DNA of 64,000 bases from Bradyrhizobium diazoefficiens (lineage in GTDB: Bacteria; Pseudomonadota; Alphaproteobacteria; Rhizobiales; Xanthobacteraceae), in contig NZ_JAFCKW010000002.1 in NCBI RefSeq assembly GCF_018129965.1, positions 186,001-250,000 of the forward strand. The letters are read 5' to 3'. The position numbers were made by a program, and so were the translations under genes. Below are positions 34,198-42,322 of this stretch, one piece after another. The notes under the pieces were generated by a model, which worked only from the letters and a program-made list of their open reading frames with translations, did not search any database and was not told where the DNA came from. Positions within the stretch are counted from its first letter, which is position 1. Every line of letters begins with the position of its first letter.

Positions 34198-35447
34198 TCA
34201 GGAGCCGGTCAGCTTCTTCGACACAAGATCGCGTTCCCAGCCGAGTACGGAGCGCCCGTCGAGGCCCGGCGATGCGGCGCGTTCTCCCGCAATGAATGAC
34301 TCCACCGACGGGCCGCTTGCGGTCCGCTCCAGCCGGCGTGCCTGATCGTCGAGACGCTTGATCGCCTGCATCTCTTCGTCGCGTCCGAGCTTCGCGTTCC
34401 GGATCGCACCCTTCAGCACGCGGATGGTCTCGTCATAGACCTTGATCGGGACGGGGTAGGGATGCCGGTCCTTGCCGCCATGGGCGAGCGAGAAGCGGGC
34501 GGGATCGTCGAAGCGATAGGGCGCACCGTGCACGACTTCGGCGACCATCGCCAGCGAACGCACCGTGCGCGCGCCGACACCGGGCGTCAGCAGCAGCTCC
34601 GGGAAGTCGACCGGGCCGCGTTCGGCGGCGGCTGCCAGCGTGCCGTGCAGGCGCCGTGCGAACACGTCCTTTGGCCGGACATCGTGATGCGCGGGCATGA
34701 TCAGATGCGGCAGCATGGCTTGCGCCGGCTCTGGCGTCGTTCCCGTGAGCCGCTCGAATTCAGAGAGGATGCGATCGGGCCCGAGGTCTGTCAGGAGCTC
34801 GAGCTGCGCCGTGCGCGAGACACCGGCGCGATGATCCGTGAGATTGACGTCCCGCCTTGCTGCGGTCCGTCGATCGCGCTGTGCGGCGTATCGACGAAAC
34901 TCTTCAAGTCCTCGGAATGCCAGTGGTAGCGGCGTGCCTGCCGCTTGTCGCCGTTCATGCCCTGCTGCACCACGGTCCACTTCGCATCGGCGGTGACGAA
35001 GAAGCCGTGCAGATAAAGATCGAAACCGTCCTGCACGGCCGCGCTGTCGACCTTGGCGACCAACCGGCTGGCGCGCGTGAGCTTTGCGCCGTCAAAGCCT
35101 ATGCGGTCGCCGAGCAGCATCAACTCGTCCGGAGTCTTGCGCGAATGCTGGCCGCGGCCACCGCACACATAGATGCCGAGCTCGTCCTGGAGCGGGCCGA
35201 GCCCGCGCTTGAGCGCGCCGATCACCGACGTGGTGATCCCTGAGGAATGCCAGTCCATCCCCATCACGGCGCCGAACGACTGAAACCAGAACGGATGCGA
35301 CAGGCGCTGGAGGAACGCATCGCGCCCGTAATGATGCACGATCGCCTGCGTGACGATCGCACCGAGCGACGACATGCGGGTCGCAAGCCAGGGTGGAACC
35401 CGGCCGGTGTGCAAGGGCAGATCGGCGCTTCCGGTTCGGCGAGTCAT
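34198..35447 (-). pseudogene. DUF763 family gene interrupted by a single-base frameshift
   Basis: The first frame gives residues from MTRRTGSADLPLHTGRVP through GMDWHSSGITTSVIGALKRG to HSEDLKSFVDTPHSAIDG. The homologous sequence then continues in another frame with VNLTDHRAGVSRTAQLELL and DLGPDRILSEFERL to the end. The total span of 1250 bp is one base short of a whole number of codons. The switch occurs near 34845-34856 at a short run of Cs (GGG on the coding strand), and one added G would restore a ~416-residue protein of normal DUF763 length. DUF763 proteins are uncharacterised. Either a recent mutation or a sequencing error is possible; the lack of other damage favours recent or artefactual. 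Confidence 0.82.
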
Positions 35448-35560
35448 GATGGCCCAGCAATAGCGCAGTTCGGCCGTCAGGGGGAGGCGGCGATACGAAA
35501 TTCCTGAGTGCCGCGCCGCGCCGACAATGCGGGCGAGGGCGGGGAATCGAAGTGTTGCGA

Positions 35561-36484
35561 TCAGGCAGCCTTCGCCACGCTCGTGTCCGCCCGCCCGTCT
35601 GCGCGCGAGCGCGGTTTGCGCAGTTTCCGCCGCGCCCAGATCAGGAGACCGGTCGAGAGCAGCGTAAGCAGTGCGAGCGACGTCACGACATTCAGCGGCG
35701 AGGCGATCAAGGCCGACCAGTTTCCTTCATGGATCAGGCGCGGCCAGTTGCGCGGCAGCGGCGTGACGCCAGACGAACCGACGGCATAGGCACGCAGCTC
35801 TCCGCCCTCGTAGACCCGCGCCATCATCCTTCCGCCGCGCACGCCAATGGAGATGACGTGCGAAAAATCATGGGAGGTCGCGACCATGGCAAACGCTTCG
35901 GGCAGCGAGAGCGGGCGGCCGCCGCCCGCAGGCGCGAACCCGCTCTGAAACGTCAGGCCGAACGCCAGGCACAGGCCGGTGAGGGGACTCAAAAGGATCA
36001 GCGGCAGCGCGAACCACGCGGTCCCCTTGTGCCATCCGGACAGCGTGTTGCGCAGGCGCGGCCATCCCATCAGGATGCCGAGCACCATCAGGATGATCAT
36101 GGCGACGGTTGAGCTCGTGACCAGCCAGGCCTGACCGAGCAGCCGCTCATGCGTGACCCGCGCCCACATGAAGAGATCGGAGAAGCGCGAGCCGGTGGCC
36201 GCGGGTTCGCCGGTGGCGAGGTCGATCGTCTGGGCTCCAGCACCCTGAAGCGTCATGAGCTGCACGGCGGCATTGATCGAAAGCTCGCGCGCCTTGCCGT
36301 CCGGATCATACCGTTTCACCAGCTCAGCGATGTGGGTGGCTTCGATCGGCGGACCGCCGACTGCGCCGATTTGCGCCAGGGGTTCGAACGACAGGATGAA
36401 TCCGGTTGCGATGATCGCGATCAGCGGAAACGCAAAGACCAGCGTGATCCAGCGATGGAGTGTCAACAACAGATGCTTGTTCAT
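35561..36484 (-). CDS. PepSY-domain membrane protein
   Basis: A 307-residue PepSY-associated transmembrane protein. It opens MNKHLLLTLHRWITLVFAFPL, the standard first helix with the HRW motif, and has further helices at about 135-155, 175-200 and 270-290, enclosing PepSY-like periplasmic domains. Conserved histidines (HRW, THERLL, GWHKGTAWF, SHDFSH) suggest haem or metal contact, as in PepSY proteins linked to iron reduction. It lies upstream in the same direction as, and 129 bp from, the marR gene; the DUF2218 gene is on the other side. Iron-related function is inference from family context. Confidence 0.82.
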   Translation of the reverse strand: MNKHLLLTLHRWITLVFAFPLIAIIATGFILSFEPLAQIGAVGGPPIEATHIAELVKRYDPDGKARELSINAAVQLMTLQGAGAQTIDLATGEPAATGSRFSDLFMWARVTHERLLGQAWLVTSSTVAMIILMVLGILMGWPRLRNTLSGWHKGTAWFALPLILLSPLTGLCLAFGLTFQSGFAPAGGGRPLSLPEAFAMVATSHDFSHVISIGVRGGRMMARVYEGGELRAYAVGSSGVTPLPRNWPRLIHEGNWSALIASPLNVVTSLALLTLLSTGLLIWARRKLRKPRSRADGRADTSVAKAA

Positions 36485-36613
36485 TCCAGGTCTCCTGCAA
36501 TCTGCAGCTTTGGTCGCTCAGCCCGGCGCGGAAGACAAATGACGCTTTATCCATATTGTTGCGTTGATTTGCAGCAAGCGGAAACCGTGCAGTCGTAGCG
36601 ATGTGAGCGAATG

Positions 36614-37123
36614 CTAATCGTTTGCAGGTTCGAGCGTGACGAGCAGCTTGTGCAGGAGCCGCGTGACGCGCTCGACTTCGGTTTCGGAAAGCCCACCGAG
36701 AACCATCTTGCGGCCGGAGTCCAGCACCTCTGCCATGACGCGTTCGGCCAGGTTTCGTCCTTTCGCCGTCAGTCGCACCGGCTTGCTACGCTTGTCGGCT
36801 GTGCCTTCCGCGCGTGTGATCAGGCCGCGCTGCTGCAGGGAGCTCAGCACTTTCGTCAGCCCACCCGACGAAATCAGGATTGCGGGATAAAGTTCGGTCG
36901 GAATCATCTCATAGGGCGGAGCGACGCCGCGAAGCGTGATCAGGACCTCGAATTCCATGAACGACAGATCATGCGCGGCAATCTGAGCAGCCACGCCGTC
37001 TTGTAACAGGCTGTTCAGGCGGTAGAGCCGCACCAGCATTTCGCCGACCGGTGTGACGGATTCCGGCCAATGCTTCCTCTTGATCGCGAGGAGCTTGTCC
37101 GCGGGATAGCGCGATTCGGTCAT
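36614..37123 (-). CDS. MarR-family transcriptional regulator
   Basis: A 169-residue MarR regulator. The DNA-binding region reads ISSGGLTKVLSSLQQRGLI and the wing EGTADKRSKPVRLT; the N-terminal helix set includes LYRLNSLLQDGVAAQIA. Its upstream region holds two near-identical 18-bp palindromes (37158-37175 and 37185-37202), and a third copy stands before the DUF2218 gene. That points to autoregulation plus control of the neighbours. The inducing signal is unknown; association with a PepSY membrane protein hints at metal or haem. Confidence 0.88.
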   Translation of the reverse strand: MTESRYPADKLLAIKRKHWPESVTPVGEMLVRLYRLNSLLQDGVAAQIAAHDLSFMEFEVLITLRGVAPPYEMIPTELYPAILISSGGLTKVLSSLQQRGLITRAEGTADKRSKPVRLTAKGRNLAERVMAEVLDSGRKMVLGGLSETEVERVTRLLHKLLVTLEPAND

Positions 37124-37157
37124 GGGCGAGCCTCGTTACATAAAGTTCATCCGGAGA

Positions 37158-37202
37158 TGTCTTGCCAGGAAGATAATTGCAATGTATCTTCCTGGAAAGA
37201 TA
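37158..37202. promoter_or_regulatory. Double operator in the marR/small-gene divergent promoter
   Basis: TGTCTTGCCAGGAAGATA (37158-37175) and TATCTTCCTGGAAAGATA (37185-37202) are head-to-head copies of one imperfect palindrome, matching at 16 of 18 positions when one is reversed. Together they also create a perfect 11-bp inverted repeat, CCAGGAAGATA/TATCTTCCTGG. The pair lies 35-79 bp upstream of the marR start. Confidence 0.75.
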
Positions 37203-37305
37203 AATAACCGGCGCTGGCCGGTCAGCGAGACGATTAAACAGCCCCGACGCGCGCTGCAGCCCAGCGGCGCGAGCGGGAGACCTTTTGACCGAATGGAGAC
37301 GATCA

Positions 37306-37530
37306 ATGTTGATGCGATATCTGACAGGTGCCTTGATTGCGGCGACCATGCTGGCAGCGCCGGCTGCCTTCGCCGGGAGCGGGCAGACCAAGACCAACGC
37401 CGCAGTGAAGGCCGCGGCGAAGCAGGCATCCGCCCGTCAGGCCTTTGGGGCAGCGCCAGCGAGCGGTGCGACGACTTCCGCCGAGGGCACGGCAATTGCG
37501 CGTCCGCAGGCCCAGCCGGGCGCATGGTGA
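37306..37530 (+). CDS. Small exported Ala-rich protein
   Basis: A 74-residue protein with a clear signal peptide (MLMRYLTGALIAATMLAAPAAFA, cleavage near residue 23) and a short, Ala/Gly/Thr-rich mature part (KAAAKQASARQAFGAAPASG). GGAGA lies 7 bases before the ATG; a second ATG two codons later is possible. It is divergent from marR, so the double operator probably governs it too. Function is unknown. Confidence 0.6.
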   Translation: MLMRYLTGALIAATMLAAPAAFAGSGQTKTNAAVKAAAKQASARQAFGAAPASGATTSAEGTAIARPQAQPGAW

Positions 37531-37645
37531 GGTCGGATGAAACGAGGGCGGCCATGCGCGGCCAGTTCCCGTTCTCGCGCGACCTCGCTCGATTGACTTC
37601 GACAACATCGGCCTTGCGGTCTCTCACGGCATCGATAGCGACAGA

Positions 37646-37663
37646 TAGCTTGCTGGAAAGATA
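37646..37663. promoter_or_regulatory. Third copy of the MarR-type operator, before the DUF2218 gene
   Basis: TAGCTTGCTGGAAAGATA matches the copy at 37185-37202 (TATCTTCCTGGAAAGATA) at 16 of 18 positions. It lies 60 bp upstream of the DUF2218 start codon, a usual operator position. Confidence 0.7.
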
Positions 37664-37723
37664 CAAGGCGACCATGTGATCCGGCAAGACGAACGTCGGA
37701 TCAAACGACTTGAAAGGGTCACC

Positions 37724-38023
37724 ATGAAGCAGTCAGTGGCTGAGATTACCACCGAGCGAGCCAGCATCTATCTGCAGCAGCTGTGCAAGCATTTCGCCCA
37801 CAGGCTCGCCGTCGAGTTCACGCCGGAGCAGGGGACGATCCCGTTTTCGATCGGCACGTGCCGGCTGGAAGCTGCGGGCAACAGGCTCACGCTGAAGGCG
37901 GAGGCCGAGAACGCGGACCTCCTCGTCCAGGTGGAAGGCGTCGTCGAGCGGCATCTCGTTCGCTTCGCCTTCCGCGAGCCGCCGGAGATCGTCTGGCGGA
38001 CCGCTGAGCAGGCGCCGAGTTAA
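37724..38023 (+). CDS. DUF2218 domain protein
   Basis: A 99-residue DUF2218 protein starting MKQSVAEITTERASIYLQQ. It contains the family's N-terminal helix with LCKHFAHRLAVEFTPEQGTIPF, then a beta-rich part and RHLVRFAFREPPEIVW at the end. DUF2218 genes often occur beside siderophore-interacting or iron-related genes; no reaction is known. An operator-like palindrome 60 bp upstream links it to the MarR regulator. The cytoplasm is its expected location. Confidence 0.8.
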   Translation: MKQSVAEITTERASIYLQQLCKHFAHRLAVEFTPEQGTIPFSIGTCRLEAAGNRLTLKAEAENADLLVQVEGVVERHLVRFAFREPPEIVWRTAEQAPS

Positions 38024-38026
38024 GAG

Positions 38027-38827
38027 CTATTCGCGCGTTGCCTTGGTCGCGCCGCGCAAGCCGGCCTGCTGCTGGATTGCATCCAGCGCACCGGATGACT
38101 GCTCGTCCGATACGAAACGGTTGACCAGGGCGAGCGCGGCTTCTCGCCCTTTGGGGATCGCGATGGCCAGATGCTCGGCCCCCCAATTGCCGTCGAGGAG
38201 TTTTGCCCCCGGCATCTGGTCGGACATCTCGAACAGCGTCGGCTTGTTGGTGGCGTACAGGTCGATCTCGCCGCGGCCGAACATGCCGATGGCGACCTTG
38301 ACGCTTTCGGCGGGAACGATGGTCGCATTCTTGAATTTTGCGGGCAGTGTGCGCTCGGAGGTCGAGCCCTTGGTGACGCCGATCTTCACACCGGGCTTGT
38401 CGATATCCTCGATCCTAGCGATCGGCGAGTTCGCGGGAACGAGATAGCCGAGCTCGATCACCAGGACCGGCTGGCTGAAACTGACGTCGTTGGCCCGGGC
38501 GGGCGTGGCGTTGGTCACGGTGAAGTCGACGTGGCCGTCGTGGATCGCAGTGACAATGTCGGCGACGCGCTCAAAGCGGACATAGTCGATGCCGACGCCG
38601 AGCCGTTTCGCCAGTTCGCCACCGAGATCGTAGGCGAGGCCGTGTGGCTTGCCGGCCGCATCCGTGACCATCGAGGTCGGGCTGCCCGGGTAGATGCCGA
38701 CGCGCAAGGTGCCGCCCGGCGCCAGCAGCTTGGCTTCGTCGTCGGCGCGCACGGGCGCGCCGGACAGGCCGATGATTGCAATCGCGAACAAAACGATGTG
38801 CGCGAGGGACCCGGACAAGGCTCTCAT
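38027..38827 (-). CDS. Amino-acid-type (family 3) periplasmic solute-binding protein
   Basis: A 266-residue binding protein. The signal peptide (ALSGSLAHIVLFAIAIIGLSG) is followed by a mature part with the family 3 features GGTLRVGIYPGSPTSM, GLAYDLGGELAKRLGV and DGHVDFTVTNATPAR. The start is taken at MRALSG because GAGGTG lies 8 bases before it; two further in-frame starts lie just upstream and one would overlap the end of the previous gene region. It follows the TctC-type gene with almost no gap, so both are made together. No permease is adjacent; the ligand is unknown, perhaps an aromatic acid. Confidence 0.85.
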   Translation of the reverse strand: MRALSGSLAHIVLFAIAIIGLSGAPVRADDEAKLLAPGGTLRVGIYPGSPTSMVTDAAGKPHGLAYDLGGELAKRLGVGIDYVRFERVADIVTAIHDGHVDFTVTNATPARANDVSFSQPVLVIELGYLVPANSPIARIEDIDKPGVKIGVTKGSTSERTLPAKFKNATIVPAESVKVAIGMFGRGEIDLYATNKPTLFEMSDQMPGAKLLDGNWGAEHLAIAIPKGREAALALVNRFVSDEQSSGALDAIQQQAGLRGATKATRE

Positions 38828-38837
38828 GTGCATCACC

Positions 38838-39818
38838 TCATTGTGCGCGGATATCGGCGGCTTTCAGCACCGGTTCCCATTTGGTCGCCTCGGCATGCAT
38901 GTAGGCGTCAAACTCCTTGGCGGAAGAGCCGACCGGGGCTGCGCCGATCTTGCCGAGCGTCGACAGCACGTTCGCATCCTGCAGCGCGGCCTTCAGATCG
39001 GTCTCGAGTTTCGCCACGATCTCCGGCGGCATTTTTGCGGGGCCGAGCACGCCCCACCAGACCGAGACATCGTAGCCTGACACGCCCGACTCCGCGACGG
39101 TCGGGACATTGGGCAAGGCCTTGGAGCGCTCGGCGGAGGTCACAGCGAGCGCGCGGACCGGACCTCCTTCGAGCTGGCCGATGGCCTCGGCCAGCGGATT
39201 GATGCTGAGCGGGATCTCGCCCGCGATCACCGCCGTGAGCGCCGGAGCGCCGCCCTTGTAGGGGATCGCGACGATCTTGGTGCCCGAGATGTATTTGAGC
39301 AACTCGCCGGCGAGATGCGCCGAGGTGCCGTTGCCGGACATGCCGTAGGACAGTTTGTCCGGCTCCTTCCTGGCGGCGGCGAGCAGATCGGCGAGCGTCT
39401 TGTAGGGGCTGTCCTTGGCCACGACGATTGCCAGCGGCGAGGACGCGACTTCGCTGATCGCGGTGAAATCCTTGAACGTGTCGTAGGGCACGCTCGGATA
39501 GATGAACTGATTGAGCGGATGGCCGCTTGCGACCAGGATCAGCGTGTAGCCGTCGGGCGCGGCCTGGGCCAGCGCCTGCGAGGCGACGATGCCGCCGGCG
39601 CCGGGCCGGTTGTCGATCACGGGCTGCTGACCCCAGGTCTTCGCCAGCGCCTGGCCGAGCGTGCGCGCGAGCACGTCGACGGCGCCGCCAGCCGCATAGG
39701 GGACGAGGATGTGAACCGGCTTGCCCGGATAAGTGTCGGCGGCCTGCACGGCGCCGCTCGCCATCAGCAGGCTGGCACCCAGCATCCACCCGCCGATCCT
39801 CTTGTTCAAACCCAGCAT
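38838..39818 (-). CDS. TctC/Bug-family tricarboxylate-type solute-binding protein
   Basis: A 326-residue Bug protein. The signal peptide ends near VQAADTYPGKP. The mature protein has family signatures VHILVPYAAGGAVDVLARTL, NRPGAGGIVASQALAQAAPDGYTL and IPYKGGAPALTAVIAGEI. Bug proteins capture carboxylic and aromatic acids in the periplasm, many without a dedicated permease nearby. It diverges from the tetR-led aromatic operon and shares its promoter region, so it is a plausible receptor for that pathway's substrate. A second binding protein follows 10 bp downstream. Confidence 0.9.
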   Translation of the reverse strand: MLGLNKRIGGWMLGASLLMASGAVQAADTYPGKPVHILVPYAAGGAVDVLARTLGQALAKTWGQQPVIDNRPGAGGIVASQALAQAAPDGYTLILVASGHPLNQFIYPSVPYDTFKDFTAISEVASSPLAIVVAKDSPYKTLADLLAAARKEPDKLSYGMSGNGTSAHLAGELLKYISGTKIVAIPYKGGAPALTAVIAGEIPLSINPLAEAIGQLEGGPVRALAVTSAERSKALPNVPTVAESGVSGYDVSVWWGVLGPAKMPPEIVAKLETDLKAALQDANVLSTLGKIGAAPVGSSAKEFDAYMHAEATKWEPVLKAADIRAQ

Positions 39819-39891
39819 TTTCCGGCACTCCTGACGGGCGTTCGCTGTTCCGGCTTCGGTCTTCCGAGCCGTTCGGGCGCCGCCACGGTTC

Positions 39892-39930
39892 TTGTTGACG
39901 AGACTTGATCTTTTGTACGATAGTACAAAT
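39892..39930 (+). promoter_or_regulatory. Promoter with TetR-type 7-4-7 palindrome before tetR
   Basis: TTGACG (39895-39900) is followed 11 bases later by the palindrome TTTGTACGATAGTACAAA (39912-39929), which covers the -10 region and ends 4 bp before the tetR start codon. The same arrangement with the same spacing occurs before the extradiol dioxygenase (17731-17769; 33 of 39 identical). Confidence 0.72.
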
Positions 39931-39933
39931 CAC

Positions 39934-40644
39934 ATGGTACGCAAGCCCACCAGCAAGGAAACGGCCCGCAAGCCGAACATGCGCGAGGCGATCCTCGTCG
40001 CGGCCGAGGAGCTCTTTGCCACCAACGGCTTCAATGCCGTCTCGGTGCGCGATATCGCGCAGGCGGCAGGTGCCAATCCCGGCAGCGTGACCTATCACTT
40101 CAAGACCAAGGACGGCCTGCTGCTGGAGATCTACCGGCGCCATTGCGGGCCGATGAATCTGCGTCGTTCCGAATTGCTCGCCGCGGCAAGGCGCGTGCGC
40201 GACCTCCAGGACCGGCTGGAGGCGATTGTGCGCGCCTATGTGGTGCCGGCGTTCACTTCGGGCAGCGATCTTGCCGGCGGCGGAGCACGTTTCACCCGCC
40301 TGCGCGCGGTGATGTCGGCCGAAGGCAACGAGGTTGCGCGAAAGATCATCGCGCAGACTTTCGACGATACCAGCCACGCCTTCATCGATGCCGTTCACGA
40401 AAGCCTGCCTCAGATCCCGCGCACCGATATCGTGTGGCGCAGCCACTTCCTGCTCGGCGCGCTTTACTACTCGCTGGTGACGCCGGATCGCGTTTCGCGT
40501 CTGTCGCGCGGCGAGGCCGATGGCAGCGACGCCGCCAGCGCCATCGAGCAATTGGTGCAGGCCACCGTGGCCGCGTTCCAGGCGCCCGCGCTCGATCAGG
40601 CCGCGCCGGCGCGGCGGCGGCCGGTCGTCGGCAGCAAGATTTGA
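39934..40644 (+). CDS. TetR/AcrR-family regulator
   Basis: A 236-residue repressor. The N-terminal helix-turn-helix is AEELFATNGFNAVSVRDIAQAAGANPGSVTYHFKTK, about residues 28-63, typical of TetR. The C-terminal ligand-binding domain includes a TetR_C-type region. An alternative TTG start 14 codons upstream would bury the operator inside the gene and is rejected. It is the first gene of the aromatic operon and its own promoter carries the palindrome, so it is very likely autoregulated. The effector is probably a pathway intermediate. Confidence 0.88.
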   Translation: MVRKPTSKETARKPNMREAILVAAEELFATNGFNAVSVRDIAQAAGANPGSVTYHFKTKDGLLLEIYRRHCGPMNLRRSELLAAARRVRDLQDRLEAIVRAYVVPAFTSGSDLAGGGARFTRLRAVMSAEGNEVARKIIAQTFDDTSHAFIDAVHESLPQIPRTDIVWRSHFLLGALYYSLVTPDRVSRLSRGEADGSDAASAIEQLVQATVAAFQAPALDQAAPARRRPVVGSKI

Positions 40645-40674
40645 AACGAGCGGTCCCGCCCGGCGGTTCACCCG

Positions 40675-41559
40675 ATGAATATGATGTACACGCCGACCAT
40701 TCCGCCGCCCGATCCCAACACGCGCGCGCCAACATTCAAGCTGCCAAGACTGTCTTGCGACGCGCATTGCCACATCTTCGGACCCGGTGCGAAATATCCG
40801 TATGCGCCTGATCGCTCCTACACGCCTCCGGACGCGCCGCTCGAGGATTTCCGCGCGCTGCACGCCAGGCTCGGCGTCGAGCGTGCCGTCATTGTCAACG
40901 CCAGCGTGCACGGGATCGACAATACCGTGGCGCTCGATGCCATCGCACAGAGCAACGGCGCCTATCGCGCCGTCGCCAACATCGACGACACCATCACCGA
41001 ACGCGGGCTTGCACTGCTGCACGAGGGCGGCTTCCGCGGCTGCCGCTTCAATTTCGTCCGCCATCTCGGTGGCGTCCCCGACAAGCGCGTGTTCAACCGG
41101 GTCATCGCCATGGTCGCGCCGCTCGGCTGGCATGTCGATCTGCATTTTGACGCGATCGATCTGCCTGATTATGCCGACATGCTCGCGAGACTGCCGTTGA
41201 CCTATACCATCGACCATATGGGGCGGGTGAAGGCGTCCGAGGGGCTCGACCAGCAACCGTTCAGGATCTTGATCGAGCTGATGCGGCGCGACGAGAAATG
41301 CTGGGTCAAGATCTGCGGTTCGGAGCGGGTGTCCTCGGCTGGCCCACCATTCCTGGACGCGGTGCCGTTCGCGCGAAAGATCGTCGAGACCGCGCCTGAT
41401 CGCGTGATCTGGGGCACCGACTGGCCGCATCCCAATGTCAGGGTGATGCCGAATGACGGTGACCTCGTCGACCTCATTCCGTTGTTCGCCCCGGAGGCCG
41501 AAGTTCAGCACAAGATCCTCGTCTACAATCCGGCGCGCTTGTTCGGGTTTGGCGCATGA
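40675..41559 (+). CDS. 2-pyrone-4,6-dicarboxylate hydrolase-like amidohydrolase (LigI-like)
   Basis: A 294-residue TIM-barrel amidohydrolase. DAHCHIFGP places His31 and His33 as in LigI; the later histidine is in WHVDLHFD, and IWGTDWPHPN holds the catalytic aspartate. LigI opens 2-pyrone-4,6-dicarboxylate to 4-oxalomesaconate in protocatechuate 4,5-cleavage. The neighbours galB-like and galC-like encode the next two steps, which supports this assignment, although related 4-sulfomuconolactone hydrolases share the fold. It begins 30 bp after tetR. Confidence 0.82.
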   Translation: MNMMYTPTIPPPDPNTRAPTFKLPRLSCDAHCHIFGPGAKYPYAPDRSYTPPDAPLEDFRALHARLGVERAVIVNASVHGIDNTVALDAIAQSNGAYRAVANIDDTITERGLALLHEGGFRGCRFNFVRHLGGVPDKRVFNRVIAMVAPLGWHVDLHFDAIDLPDYADMLARLPLTYTIDHMGRVKASEGLDQQPFRILIELMRRDEKCWVKICGSERVSSAGPPFLDAVPFARKIVETAPDRVIWGTDWPHPNVRVMPNDGDLVDLIPLFAPEAEVQHKILVYNPARLFGFGA

Positions 41560-41608
41560 CGGCGTCTACGATCGATAAATCTCACCAATGAAAGAGGGGA
41601 GCAGTCCC

Positions 41609-42322
41609 ATGAAAACAGGTCTTGTCGTCACCGCCCATCCCGGCGATTTCGTCTGGCGCGCGGGCGGCGCGATCGCGCTGCATGCGAAGAAGGGTTATCG
41701 CATGAAGATCGTCTGCATGTCCTTCGGCGAGCGCGGCGAAAGCCAGTTCGCCTGGAAGGAAAAGGGCGCAACGCTGGAATCGGTGAAGGCCGGCCGCAAG
41801 GACGAGGCGGAGCGGGCCGCAAAGCTGCTGGGCGCCGAGATCGAGTTCTTCGACTGCGGCGACTATCCGCTGAAGCTCACCGAGGCGCATTTCGACCGTA
41901 TGGTCGACATCTACCGCGAACTCAATCCCAGCTTCGTGCTGACGCACGCGCTGGAAGATCCCTATAATTTCGACCATCCCAACGCCGCGCATTTTGCGCA
42001 GGAGACCCGCGTGGTCGCGCAGGCGATGGGCCACAAGCCCGGCGCGCAGTACACATATTCGGCGCCGCCGGTGTTCCTGTTCGAGCCGCACCAGCCCGAG
42101 CAGTGCAACTACAAGCCGGACCTGCTCCTCAAGATCGACGAGGTCTGGAAGGAGAAGTACGAGGCGTTCCAGATCCTGGCCGCACAGAAACATCTCTGGG
42201 GCTATTATGAGCGTGTTGCGCTCAACCGCGGTATCCAGGGCAGCCGCAACACCGGCGTGCCCATGACCTATGGCGAGGCCTATCAGCGTCTATTCCCGAC
42301 CGTTGCGGAGGAACTGGCATGA
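41609..42322 (+). CDS. 4-oxalomesaconate hydratase-like PIG-L/LmbE protein (GalB-like)
   Basis: A 237-residue PIG-L-fold zinc enzyme. The metal site is VVTAHPGDF (His10, Asp13) with the third and fourth side in DHPNAAH (His123, His128). Most LmbE proteins are deacetylases, but Pseudomonas GalB of the gallate pathway is a hydratase of this fold with very similar WRAGGAIA. Given a LigI-like gene before it and an aldolase after it, hydration of 4-oxalomesaconate to 4-carboxy-4-hydroxy-2-oxoadipate is the best assignment. The stop overlaps the next gene (ATGA). Confidence 0.82.
   Translation: MKTGLVVTAHPGDFVWRAGGAIALHAKKGYRMKIVCMSFGERGESQFAWKEKGATLESVKAGRKDEAERAAKLLGAEIEFFDCGDYPLKLTEAHFDRMVDIYRELNPSFVLTHALEDPYNFDHPNAAHFAQETRVVAQAMGHKPGAQYTYSAPPVFLFEPHQPEQCNYKPDLLLKIDEVWKEKYEAFQILAAQKHLWGYYERVALNRGIQGSRNTGVPMTYGEAYQRLFPTVAEELA

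Noticed and set aside
38908..41511. Very long open frame on the minus strand (867 codons) across the tctC-tetR-ligI region
   Set aside because: It runs antisense to tetR and the ligI-like gene and out of frame with tctC. The composition (His/Arg/Asp-rich, no domain) is typical of shadow frames in GC-rich DNA.
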